Origin: CAVURW01 sp963743595
Lineage (GTDB): Bacteria > Verrucomicrobiota > Verrucomicrobiia > Methylacidiphilales > UBA1321
DNA: 36,688 nt
NCBI GenBank assembly: GCA_963743595.1
Contig: CAVURW010000248.1
Span: 1 to 36,688 of the forward strand
Reading direction: 5' to 3'
This document shows, piece after piece, positions 23,328 through 31,098 of the stretch (position 1 is the stretch's first letter; every line of letters starts with the position of its first letter). Both the position numbers and the translations under genes were made by a program. Below the pieces are notes generated by a model, which worked only from the letters and a program-made list of their open reading frames with translations, had not been told where the DNA came from and made no database searches.

Positions 23328-24849
23328 TTCCGTTCTCATCGTGATGGGTATTGGGGCGATTCTCCTAGCGATTGTGGCGATTTCGAACCTCTTTATGTCG
23401 GAGTTTGCCAAGGGGGAGGTCTACCCGCCCTATTCCACTTACCAGCCTGGGCCGGATGGGTGCCGGGTGGTTTTTGATTTGTGCTCGGAGTTGAATAAAA
23501 CGCCGGAGCGGAATACCACGCCCCTCTATCGGGCCCTAAAAGAGAAGCCAGACGCGATTCTCTTCCTGGGCATGTCGGCCGGGGCATTTGAGCAATATCC
23601 CGATGACGTGATTGATCGATTAGACGATTACGTGCGAGCGGGAGGGCGTGTGGTGATCGCCTTGGACGGACAGTCGTGGGCGGACAAGATGACGATTCCG
23701 GGTGAAAAGTTTATTCCAGGTACGGGTGACGTGCGAGGGAGCGAGAACGAGGACGAAAACGCGTCCGATCCGGATGATTCCGATGACAAGGAGAGCTCGG
23801 ATACAAAGAATGCTGGAAAGGATAAAGGTAAGGGAAAAGCGGCCGAAAAAGCTGGCCCTGACAAAGAGACGAAGGGTGCAAAAGTCGATAAGGACGAGAC
23901 TAAGTACGCGTCCGTAGAGGATAAATTTCAGAGGGAACTCTTTGTCAAAGCGCAGGCACGCTTAAAAAAGAAACGAGAAAAGCAGGGACTTCCGTTCTTG
24001 CCACTGGATTTCAAGCCGACGTTATATGGGCGCTGGGGTGTTGGAGTGGACTTTTACGATCCAAATTTCGGGAAACACTTTTCTCAAGATACCGATGACA
24101 ACGGAGAACCGAAACAGATTCCGGAGCAAGCTGATTTCGATGCCTATCCCGAGCAGCTCCCGAGCGGCGTGGAACATTTTATGCCGTGGAAATCGTTTGC
24201 CTATTTTGCCCGTTTAGAAAAGGAGTGGACCGTTCTCTATTCGGTGGATCGGTCGCGTCGGCCGGTGGCGATTGATCGGATGGTTGGCAAAGGGCATGTG
24301 ATCTTTTTATCCGATTCATCGTTCCTCACTAACGAAGCGCTTAGCGGCACGAAACCGGCAGGCTTTCTGGCATGGTTCCTCGGTCCAGAAAAGCTATTGA
24401 TGTTCGATGAGACGCATCTGGGCAATGAACGGAGCTCTACTATTACCAGCGTGATGTGGGATTTGCGTTTGGAAGGGTATATCGCGGGTGGGTTTCTGGT
24501 TTTCGGGCTCTTTGTCTGGAGAAGCATGGTGCCGCTCCAGGCGATTCAGTCTGATGCCGTGACGTCCGTGACGATGGGATTGAAGGATACCGTGGCTGGG
24601 CGTGACGCCAGAAGCGGACTGGTGAATCTGCTTCGGCGCAATGTGCCGGAGGGCAAAGTGCTGGATGCCTGTGTGAAAGAATGGGAGCGCTCGCTCAGTG
24701 GGGGCGCGCGGTCGAACCGAAATTTGATTCAAACCGTGGAGGAGACGGTGCGGACGGCCCCAGTTTCAAATCAAAAAGATGTTATCGACACGTATCAGCG
24801 ACTCGTTCAGCTTGTGGGCAGGCCAGGATCTGGGAGAGGAATGAAATAG
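23314..24849 (+). CDS. DUF4350 membrane-anchored protein
   Basis: A 511-residue protein. An N-terminal membrane helix (about 6-26) precedes a GATase-like DUF4350 domain: YPPYSTYQPGPDG, LFLGMSAGAFEQYPDDV, LDDYVRAGGRVVIALDG and KGHVIFLSDSSFLTNEAL, with a second helix near 390-408 (LEGYIAGGFLVFGLFVW). A highly charged insert of about 55 residues (about 140-195, Asp/Glu/Lys/Gly-rich) interrupts the domain and looks disordered. It overlaps the DUF4129 gene by 14 bases and precedes moxR by 4 bases. In this gene neighbourhood DUF4350 proteins are regular partners, but their biochemical role is unknown. Confidence 0.82.
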   Translation: MLGRNSVLIVMGIGAILLAIVAISNLFMSEFAKGEVYPPYSTYQPGPDGCRVVFDLCSELNKTPERNTTPLYRALKEKPDAILFLGMSAGAFEQYPDDVIDRLDDYVRAGGRVVIALDGQSWADKMTIPGEKFIPGTGDVRGSENEDENASDPDDSDDKESSDTKNAGKDKGKGKAAEKAGPDKETKGAKVDKDETKYASVEDKFQRELFVKAQARLKKKREKQGLPFLPLDFKPTLYGRWGVGVDFYDPNFGKHFSQDTDDNGEPKQIPEQADFDAYPEQLPSGVEHFMPWKSFAYFARLEKEWTVLYSVDRSRRPVAIDRMVGKGHVIFLSDSSFLTNEALSGTKPAGFLAWFLGPEKLLMFDETHLGNERSSTITSVMWDLRLEGYIAGGFLVFGLFVWRSMVPLQAIQSDAVTSVTMGLKDTVAGRDARSGLVNLLRRNVPEGKVLDACVKEWERSLSGGARSNRNLIQTVEETVRTAPVSNQKDVIDTYQRLVQLVGRPGSGRGMK

Positions 24850-24853
24850 ATTT

Positions 24854-25816
24854 ATGTCTTCAATTACAATCGAGCAAGTTAAAGGTGTTTTAGAGTCAAT
24901 CAAGCAGGAGGTCGGGAAGGTCATCGTGGGTCAGGAAGAGGTCATCGATCGCGCGATTATCGTCATTCTCATGGGCCAGCACGGTCTCATTGAAGGGGTG
25001 CCTGGCGTCGCGAAAACATTGCTGGTCCGGACGCTGGCCAGGGTGCTGGGTTGCGATTTTTCCCGGATTCAGTTCACTCCCGATTTGATGCCTGCGGATA
25101 TCACGGGAACGAGTGTTTTCAACCTTCAACAGAATGAGTTCAGTCTCTTGCCGGGACCCATTTTCACCACATTTCTGCTCGCGGACGAAATCAATCGTGC
25201 ACCTGCCAAGACGCAATCGGCGCTGTTACAGGCGATGCAGGAGCGCCACGTGTCGATTGATCGGCACACGTACGATTTGGGCGCTAATTTCACGGTATTT
25301 GCTACTCAAAATCCGGTGGAGTATGAGGGCACTTATCCACTGGCTGAGGCGCAAAAAGATCGTTTTGCCCTGAAGATTCAGATGCCGTTTCCTGAGCGGG
25401 ATGCAGAGCTTTTGCTGGCTAAACGAATGCTCGGCTCAGATTCTCCGGAGAACTCGCTGAACCAGGTGGGTCCGGTGATTACTCAGGAACAACTGAACCA
25501 GGTGCGCGTGGCGCTTCAGGGTCTGGTGGTTCGTGAGGAAGTGCTGTCTTACATGCTCGATATTGTTCGGGCGACGCGGACGCACGAGGCGGTTCTAGTC
25601 GGTGCTGGCCCGCGTGCCACGCAGTCCTTGATCTTGGCGAGTCGTGCTGCGGCTGCTGTCTACGGTCACGATTTCGTGAGTCCGGACGATGTGCGGATGA
25701 TGTTCAAGCCCGTTTTGGAGCATCGGATTATTCTGCGTCCTGAATACGAAATCGAAGGAACGACGATTAACGAGGTGATGGACCAAATTGTGCAAACGAT
25801 TCCCGTGCCCAGATGA
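24854..25816 (+). CDS. MoxR-family AAA+ ATPase
   Basis: A 320-residue AAA+ ATPase of the MoxR (RavA-related) class. Walker A is GVPGVAKT at 48-55 and Walker B LLADEINRA with Asp111-Glu112. The sensor motif is FATQNPVEYEGTYPLAEAQKDRF and the C-terminal lid domain carries GAGPRATQSLILASRAAA. MoxR proteins act as chaperone-like ATPases that assemble or activate complexes containing VWA-domain partners, most often DUF58 proteins encoded next door. Here DUF58 follows with a four-base overlap. Complete, with no substitution in the ATPase motifs. Confidence 0.95.
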   Translation: MSSITIEQVKGVLESIKQEVGKVIVGQEEVIDRAIIVILMGQHGLIEGVPGVAKTLLVRTLARVLGCDFSRIQFTPDLMPADITGTSVFNLQQNEFSLLPGPIFTTFLLADEINRAPAKTQSALLQAMQERHVSIDRHTYDLGANFTVFATQNPVEYEGTYPLAEAQKDRFALKIQMPFPERDAELLLAKRMLGSDSPENSLNQVGPVITQEQLNQVRVALQGLVVREEVLSYMLDIVRATRTHEAVLVGAGPRATQSLILASRAAAAVYGHDFVSPDDVRMMFKPVLEHRIILRPEYEIEGTTINEVMDQIVQTIPVPR

Positions 25817-27159
25817 TTGTTCCGCGCCCTCTGCTTCTGTACTTAGCCGCGATCCTTGGGGTGCCATTGATCGGCTTGGCTGTTCAATTAGGTGGCATGT
25901 TTTCGTTTGGTCTCGGCGTTTTATTGCTGGTCTTCGTGGTGCTGGTGGTCATCGATGCGATGCAAGGGCTCGACCGGTTGGCCTTGGTTAAGGTTTTGTT
26001 GCCGGAAGGGGAACGCTGTATTCACGGGCGGAAAAGCCAGTTGGGCTTAAATGTCGTGAACGAAAACGAGGATGAGGTTCAACTTCGCCTCGCGCTCAGT
26101 TTGCCCAGGGAAATTGAGGGCGAAGCCGAGCATGTCGAGACGGAGATTGAGGCCAGTGAAGCGGGGAAGGGGACGCGGGTCGAATATGCAATTACGCCGA
26201 GGCGACGAGGTCTCTTCGTAATCCAAGGCTGTCGCTATGAGATCACGTCGCCACTTGGAATTTGGGACGTGCAAGGCGAGACGATCCAGAAATCGGCAAT
26301 TCGCGCGTACCCGAATTTAGCTTCCGAGCGCAAGCAAATGGCGGCTCTTTTTTTGAAGCAATCGCAACTGGGCATGAAGCTCACCCGGCAGGTCGGGCAA
26401 GGCCGCGACTTCGAGAAACTACGGGATTACGTGCCGGGGGATAGTTTTGACCGTATTCACTGGAAGGCGACCGCACGGCGTCGTCGACCGATCACCAAAG
26501 TGTTCCAGGTCGAACGGACGCAAGAGGTCTACGTGATCCTAGATTCGTCGCGGTTATCGGGACGCCTAGTCAACCAAGATCAACCGGAGCTGGGGACCCA
26601 CCTCGATCGATACATTTTAGCCGCGCTCTTTTTAGGATTGGCGGCAGAAAAGCAGGGCGATTTATTTGGGCTGCTAACGTTCGCGGATAAGGTGCAGTCG
26701 TTCGTGCGTGCGCGCCATGGGAAGGAGCATTATGGGTCGTGTCGCGAGGCTCTCTATCGATTGGAGCCGCAACCGGTTTCGCCCGATTATCAGGAGCTGA
26801 TGACCACCATCCGGCTCCGGATGCGTCGGCGCGCACTGTTGGTCTTTTTGACGGATGTGGATGATCCAGTGCTTGGGGAATCCTTTTTGCAAGCGGTCGA
26901 GCTGATCTCAAAGCAACATCTGGTTTTGGCACTGATGTTGCAGCCGAAGGGCACGAAACCGCTCTTTGCCAGCCCGGACATTACTCGAGTCGAGGAAATC
27001 TACGGAAGTCTGGCGCAGCACATGGCGTGGCAAGATCTGCGGCAACTCTCGTTGCAACTGAAGCGGAGCGGCGTCACCCTGGTTCAAGCGACGAATGAGC
27101 AGTTTAGCGCAAGGCTCACAACCGAGTATCTTCGAGTGAAGCAACGACAACTCATATGA
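25813..27159 (+). CDS. DUF58 protein, MoxR partner
   Basis: A 448-residue protein. Two hydrophobic segments at the N-terminus (about 6-48) anchor it in the membrane. A beta-rich domain (about 60-170) is followed by the DUF58 signature, FEKLRDYVPGDSFDRIHWKATARR near 205-228, and a VWA-like fold (VYVILDSSRLSG; ALLVFLTDVDDP). The first metal-site residues are only partly conserved (D-S-S), as in many DUF58 proteins. It overlaps moxR at its start and SpoIIM at its end by four bases each. By family knowledge it is the likely direct client of MoxR. Confidence 0.93.
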   Translation: MIVPRPLLLYLAAILGVPLIGLAVQLGGMFSFGLGVLLLVFVVLVVIDAMQGLDRLALVKVLLPEGERCIHGRKSQLGLNVVNENEDEVQLRLALSLPREIEGEAEHVETEIEASEAGKGTRVEYAITPRRRGLFVIQGCRYEITSPLGIWDVQGETIQKSAIRAYPNLASERKQMAALFLKQSQLGMKLTRQVGQGRDFEKLRDYVPGDSFDRIHWKATARRRRPITKVFQVERTQEVYVILDSSRLSGRLVNQDQPELGTHLDRYILAALFLGLAAEKQGDLFGLLTFADKVQSFVRARHGKEHYGSCREALYRLEPQPVSPDYQELMTTIRLRMRRRALLVFLTDVDDPVLGESFLQAVELISKQHLVLALMLQPKGTKPLFASPDITRVEEIYGSLAQHMAWQDLRQLSLQLKRSGVTLVQATNEQFSARLTTEYLRVKQRQLI

Positions 27160-28154
27160 TCATTAACCTGGGCAACTTTATCAATTCAGAGCAGCCCTAC
27201 TGGGACGAGTTGGCTGGGCTCCTGAATAAGGTGGAGGGCGACAATTTCGCCAGCCTGTCTCTAGAAGAAGCCAAGCGCTTGCACTATCTCTATGAGCGCA
27301 CCGCTTCAGACCTAATTCGCGTTTCGACATTTGCTTCTGCACCGGAGATCACGGGGTATTTAGAGGGACTAGTTGCTCGCGCTTATGGTGAGATTCACGA
27401 AGTGCGGGAGCGTCGGACTCATAATGTGCGCCGTTTTGTTCTGAAGACATTTCCACGCACGTTTCGCAAGCATTGGCGTCCGTTTGCGCTCTCGTGTCTG
27501 GCCACAGTCGTAGGCGTTGTTGTCGGCATTTTAACGCTGGCTTTTGCCCCCGATACGAAGGGAGAGTTGTTACCTGAGATGGCTCAGGAAAACCCCACGG
27601 AACGAGTGGCCCGTGAGAATCAATTGGCCGGCCGGCACTTGGAAGGAATAAAAGCGACCTTTGCCGGGGAATTGATCACCCATAATATCCAGGTGGGTTT
27701 TATGGTCTTAGCCATGGGAATGACGTGGGGAATTGGTAGTGCCGTGGAGCTGTTCTACAACGGGTTTATACTCGGGGCCGTTTGCTACGATTATGTGCAT
27801 GCGAATGAGACGCTGTTTCTCATCGGCTGGCTGCTCCCCCACGGTTCGATTGAAATTCCGAGTATTTTGATCGCTGGACAAGCCGCTTTTATCCTGGCGG
27901 CAGCGCTGATTGGATCGCGCAGTAAGCGCTCTCTCGGGGCGCGGCTCCACGATTGCCGTGATGACGTGATGACTCTGGCACTCGGTTTTGCCATGCTGTT
28001 GGTGTGGGCGGGCATTACAGAGGCGTTTTTCTCGCAGTACCATGAACCTGTGCTGCCGTACAGTGTTAAGATCGCGTTTGGCTGCGCGCAGTTGACGGCG
28101 CTCTGCTGTTATTTATGGCTGAGCGGGACGGGGAAAGAGGATATCAAGGCGTAG
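27156..28154 (+). CDS. SpoIIM-like (DUF95) integral membrane protein
   Basis: A 332-residue membrane protein with a soluble helical N-terminus (about 1-105) and five or six membrane helices. The motifs NIQVGFMVLAMGMTWGIGS, FYNGFILGAV and LLPHGSIEIPSILIAGQAAF are those of the stage II sporulation protein M family. Despite the name, most members are in non-sporulating bacteria and are found with RDD, MoxR and DUF58 genes, as here. Its start ATGA overlaps the DUF58 stop. It closes the operon. Confidence 0.92.
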   Translation: MIINLGNFINSEQPYWDELAGLLNKVEGDNFASLSLEEAKRLHYLYERTASDLIRVSTFASAPEITGYLEGLVARAYGEIHEVRERRTHNVRRFVLKTFPRTFRKHWRPFALSCLATVVGVVVGILTLAFAPDTKGELLPEMAQENPTERVARENQLAGRHLEGIKATFAGELITHNIQVGFMVLAMGMTWGIGSAVELFYNGFILGAVCYDYVHANETLFLIGWLLPHGSIEIPSILIAGQAAFILAAALIGSRSKRSLGARLHDCRDDVMTLALGFAMLLVWAGITEAFFSQYHEPVLPYSVKIAFGCAQLTALCCYLWLSGTGKEDIKA

Positions 28155-28193
28155 GTCTTGGCGAGAGAAGCTGCTTCTAGATGTAAGTTTTGA

Positions 28194-28278
28194 TTGACTT
28201 CAGATTTCTTCTGTTCTACGGTTTCGCGAGTTGATCTGCGGAGGCAAAAGTTGCCGAGAGATTCAGGTTGACTTCAGA
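28194..28278 (+). repeat. Direct repeat of a -35-like element
   Basis: TTGACTTCAGA occurs at 28194-28204 and again at 28268-28278, 74 bases apart, in the spacer before the His-rich gene. The second copy forms a good promoter; the first is followed by a poor -10 (TACGGT at 28217-28222). It is either a duplicated promoter or a regulator site present twice. Confidence 0.6.
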
Positions 28279-28296
28279 AATATTCTACATTACATA
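28268..28296 (+). promoter_or_regulatory. Sigma-70-type promoter of the His-rich gene
   Basis: TTGACT (28268-28273) and TACATA (28291-28296) are separated by the ideal 17 bases. Transcription should begin near 28303, only about five bases before the ATG at 28308, which implies a nearly leaderless message. No Shine-Dalgarno is present, in keeping with that. Confidence 0.6.
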
Positions 28297-28307
28297 TTCG
28301 TAATCTT

Positions 28308-28925
28308 ATGGAGCAGCATCTCAATATCAACCTGGTTGGTGCCGACATTCGCCTCGCCACCGCTGGCGCAACGACCCAAGAAGAACGGGTCCACGCGATC
28401 AAAGACCTTTTTGCGGCCAAGCAGGAGCAGTTTTCTGAATCATTCGCCGCAGAGCATTGGTGGAACCGGCCTAAACGGGGTCGCCACCAACAGACAGACG
28501 ATCAGACGCAGGGCCAGGATCAAGGTAATGAATCGGACGGCCAGGGCCGAGGCGACGCAGGCGATGGAGATTCGCAAGATGGTGATTCTCACGGCCAAGG
28601 TCATGGCGCTCACCACGGGGGCGGCCACCACGGCGGCCATCATGAAGGCGGTCAAGAAGTTCATGAGGTTTACGCCACGAACGAGCGGATGCCCCATTCA
28701 CCTGGGCTGCATGAAGAGCACGAAGCGGCCCATGACCACACTCACACGGTCCCTGGTGCTGAACACGCCGAGGTCCATACCGCAGCGCTCGGGACCCACA
28801 CGGAGCAGCACGCAGATGACCACGAGCATGTAGGTCCGCCGACTCCCGAAAGTCATCCTCACCTTTTTGTCGATCTCTGCAGCAACAAAGCCAGTGCCGC
28901 GCAAAGCAGCACGATGAAGGTCTAA
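28308..28925 (+). CDS. His/Gly/Asp-rich protein, possible metal-binding protein
   Basis: A 205-residue soluble protein. The first 55 residues look folded (ERVHAIKDLFAAKQEQFSESFAAEHWW). The rest is low-complexity: Gln/Asp/Gly-rich to about 90, then GHGAHHGGGHHGGHHEGG near 95-112 and many spaced His, Glu and Asp residues to about 185. There is no signal peptide. The His clusters suggest binding of zinc, nickel or copper for storage or buffering, but this is inference from composition. The frame is supported by a well-formed promoter ending at its ATG and by codon choice like its neighbours. A hydrophobic frame on the opposite strand is a likely shadow of the GGC/CAC repeats. Confidence 0.6.
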   Translation: MEQHLNINLVGADIRLATAGATTQEERVHAIKDLFAAKQEQFSESFAAEHWWNRPKRGRHQQTDDQTQGQDQGNESDGQGRGDAGDGDSQDGDSHGQGHGAHHGGGHHGGHHEGGQEVHEVYATNERMPHSPGLHEEHEAAHDHTHTVPGAEHAEVHTAALGTHTEQHADDHEHVGPPTPESHPHLFVDLCSNKASAAQSSTMKV

Positions 28926-28959
28926 CCAGACTGCTCTCCCCAGCACCTGAAACCGTTGC

Positions 28960-29469
28960 TTACTCTTGCAGAAGCGACGGCCCAATGATCGCCATGATCA
29001 GATTGCCGAACATCTCGATCTCTCGAACGGCAGCCTGTTTAAACGGCGAAAGGTTCTCGTTTTCGCCCTCGATATCGCCCTCCGACAGCTCCGCTTCCAT
29101 GGCGACAATCAGTCGGCGATCATTGATCATCGCAACCAGTTCATCGCGTTCGGCCGGCTTCAGCTCTAAGATGAAAGGCGCTCGATTCGCAGCCTGGAAC
29201 TGACTCAACCACGTCTTGGCGAGTGCTGCCCGCTCGGATTTCAACTCGGCCCGTGCCTCCTGAAGCATTTCCTGCGCTTCGTCCAACCCATTCTCCTGAT
29301 CCGGTTTAGTTTTGGAAATCATTCCATCCCAGTAGGCCTGAGAGGGCCGACCCTCGGTTTTGAGAGTGTAGGCCGCGACAAGCTGTAAAAACGCCAGCTC
29401 CATGAGCCCTGTTTCATCCTCAGCGAATGCAATGCGGATACCGCCGTCCGGGAGAAGTTCACTTGTCAC
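28960..29469 (-). CDS. DUF2017-like protein next to clpS
   Basis: A 169-residue helical cytoplasmic protein. Its general pattern (ILELKPAERDELVAMINDRRLIVA; a long charged middle; AVREIEMFGNLIMAIIGPSL) resembles DUF2017, a family usually encoded immediately after clpS in Actinobacteria and others. GTG start overlapping the clpS stop by four bases (GTGA). The gene is the last of the moeB-clpS-DUF2017 run. Its function is unknown; neighbourhood points to N-degron proteolysis. Confidence 0.65.
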   Translation of the reverse strand: MTSELLPDGGIRIAFAEDETGLMELAFLQLVAAYTLKTEGRPSQAYWDGMISKTKPDQENGLDEAQEMLQEARAELKSERAALAKTWLSQFQAANRAPFILELKPAERDELVAMINDRRLIVAMEAELSEGDIEGENENLSPFKQAAVREIEMFGNLIMAIIGPSLLQE

Positions 29470-29804
29470 GATTCCTGCTCCATGGTGGCGTTGAGGCCAA
29501 ACCCGCGTAGGCGATGGACCAGCAGCTCTGCCTTCTCCTTGGTCTCCTGAGCGACAATGCTCTTGCCCTGCTGATGCACCTCCAGCATGTGGGTGCGGGC
29601 CTTGTTATCATCCATTTTGAGCACTGTTTTAAACACAAAGACCACGTAATCCATCAAGTTTACCGGATCATTCCACACGATAACGCTCCAGCCTCGGGAG
29701 AAAGCCTCCTTTAACTTGCCTTCCACGTCCTCTTCCGTCTGCGGGAGAGGCTGAGGGTTGGCGTTTCGAGGGTTAATAGCGAGGAGTGGTCGGGTCGATT
29801 TCAT
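29466..29804 (-). CDS. clpS: ATP-dependent Clp protease adaptor ClpS
   Basis: A 112-residue adaptor that delivers N-degron substrates to ClpAP/ClpCP. The core matches ClpS: WSVIVWNDPVNLMDYVVFVFKTVL (where the Asn-Asp pair contacts the substrate amino group), then ARTHMLEVHQQGKSIVA and ELLVHRLRGFGL. The N-terminal extension of about 35 residues is normal and inserts into the Clp ATPase. ATG at 29802-29804 is chosen because GGAG lies just before it. This start lies inside the end of moeB, a 32-base overlap, so translation is probably coupled. Confidence 0.93.
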   Translation of the reverse strand: MKSTRPLLAINPRNANPQPLPQTEEDVEGKLKEAFSRGWSVIVWNDPVNLMDYVVFVFKTVLKMDDNKARTHMLEVHQQGKSIVAQETKEKAELLVHRLRGFGLNATMEQES

Positions 29805-30972
29805 CGCTCCAAGCGTCAATTCCACCGGCAATGTTTTTGATTTTTCGAAAGCCTGCATCGTAGAGAAGCTTCCACGCCTTGGCACTCCGCGCACCGTCTT
29901 TACAGTAAAGCCAGATCTCTCGGGCGCTATCCAACTCATGCATTTTCCCGCTGAACTCAGCCAGGGGGAAGAGCTTCGAGTGGGGGAGTTTGGCGATGTC
30001 GGCTTCGAACTTTTCACGGATATCGAGTAGGTCGATTTGACTCGGGATTTTACCAGACTTGAGCGCGTCTTGCACTTCATCGACTTCAATTTCTTCAACA
30101 TAGACCGCTTTTTTCTGATGCGGAGCGAGTCCGCAGAAAACCTGGTAATCGATGAGTTCCTTAATCGTCGCTTCCGAGCTGCAAATGGGGCACTTGGGAT
30201 CGGGCCGTATATTCAGCTCGCGAAACTTCATTTTGAGAGCATCGTAAAGCAACAGTCGACCCACCAGCGGGTTTCCATTCCCGATGATCAGCTTCACAGC
30301 CTCGGTGGCTTGAATAGTCCCAATAACGCCGGGCAGCACGCCAAGGACTCCGCCTTCTGCGCAGCTCGGTACTTCGCCCGGTTGCGGTGGTTCGGGGAAT
30401 AAACAGCGATAGCACGGGCATTTGCCGAGGGTCGTAGCAGGCCAAAAAACGGAGACCTGCCCATCGAACCGGAAGATCGATCCGAAGACATTCGGTTTAC
30501 CCAGCAGCACGCAGGCGTCGTTGACTAGATAGCGGGTTGGGAAATTATCGGTGCCGTCGATGATCACATCGTACGATTCCATCATGGAGAGCGCATTCTC
30601 CGAGTTGATCGCAACTTCATAGAGCGCCAGGTCGACGTTCGGGTTGATCTGATTGATCATGTCGCGAGCCGATTGCGCCTTGGGCTTGCCGACACTTCCG
30701 GTGGCGTGAATGACTTGGCGGTGGAGATTCGAGAGATCCACGGTATCGAAATCGACAATCCCGATGTGCCCAACACCCGCAGCTGCGAGATACATCAGAA
30801 TGGGCGCACCGAGCCCTCCCGTGCCGATGACGAGAACGCGGGCGGCTTTCAGCTTGCGTTGGCCGTCCAGAGTGACTTCCGGCATGATGAGGTGCCGACC
30901 GTAACGTCGGATTTCCTCATTAGTGAATGCCTTAGAGGGGTAGACTTTAGCGATGCGAGGGATGTAACTCAT
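29773..30972 (-). CDS. moeB: MoeB/ThiF-type adenylyltransferase with rhodanese domain
   Basis: A 399-residue E1-like enzyme. Residues 15-270 are the adenylyltransferase: GTGGLGAP at 50-57 binds ATP, CYRC at 187-190 and CPIC at 261-264 are the zinc pairs, and Cys204 (PSCAEGGVLG) corresponds to the conserved active-region cysteine. Residues 310-395 are a rhodanese domain with catalytic Cys357 (LYCKDGARS), so the protein can both adenylate a Gly-Gly sulfur carrier and supply the sulfur, as in eukaryotic MOCS3. The likely partner is the MoaD protein at 6358-6612. ThiS or a CysO-like carrier is possible too. First gene of the minus-strand run with clpS. Confidence 0.94.
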   Translation of the reverse strand: MSYIPRIAKVYPSKAFTNEEIRRYGRHLIMPEVTLDGQRKLKAARVLVIGTGGLGAPILMYLAAAGVGHIGIVDFDTVDLSNLHRQVIHATGSVGKPKAQSARDMINQINPNVDLALYEVAINSENALSMMESYDVIIDGTDNFPTRYLVNDACVLLGKPNVFGSIFRFDGQVSVFWPATTLGKCPCYRCLFPEPPQPGEVPSCAEGGVLGVLPGVIGTIQATEAVKLIIGNGNPLVGRLLLYDALKMKFRELNIRPDPKCPICSSEATIKELIDYQVFCGLAPHQKKAVYVEEIEVDEVQDALKSGKIPSQIDLLDIREKFEADIAKLPHSKLFPLAEFSGKMHELDSAREIWLYCKDGARSAKAWKLLYDAGFRKIKNIAGGIDAWSDEIDPTTPRY

Positions 30973-31098
30973 GCAGACCCTTCACTATGGAGCATTTTTA
31001 CGTAAACGCCAAGTCTGAGTGCAGGTAATTCCCGACCGTACACTGGGGAGAGTCCACATAAATGTACATTTTCAGTCGCGTCTCTTCTTGGCATTCTC
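30973..31098. promoter_or_regulatory. Divergent promoter region, moeB versus dgt
   Basis: A 126-base spacer between divergent genes must hold both promoters. I could not pick out a convincing -35/-10 pair on either strand, and neither gene has a clear Shine-Dalgarno. Confidence 0.25.

Noticed and set aside
27156..28154. Reading SpoIIM as evidence of sporulation
   Set aside because: The family is widespread in non-sporulating bacteria within MoxR-DUF58 clusters; no other sporulation gene is present.
28440..28697. Minus-strand hydrophobic 85-codon frame that looks like a membrane protein
   Set aside because: It is antiparallel to the Gly/His-rich codons of the plus-strand gene, whose GGC/CAC/GAT triplets read as Ala/Val/Met/Ile in reverse. 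No promoter or ribosome site of its own.
28231..28833. Alternative plus-strand 200-codon frame over the His-rich gene
   Set aside because: Begins upstream of the good promoter, contains many rare-looking Arg/Thr/Met runs and no domain; codon pattern does not fit the neighbours.
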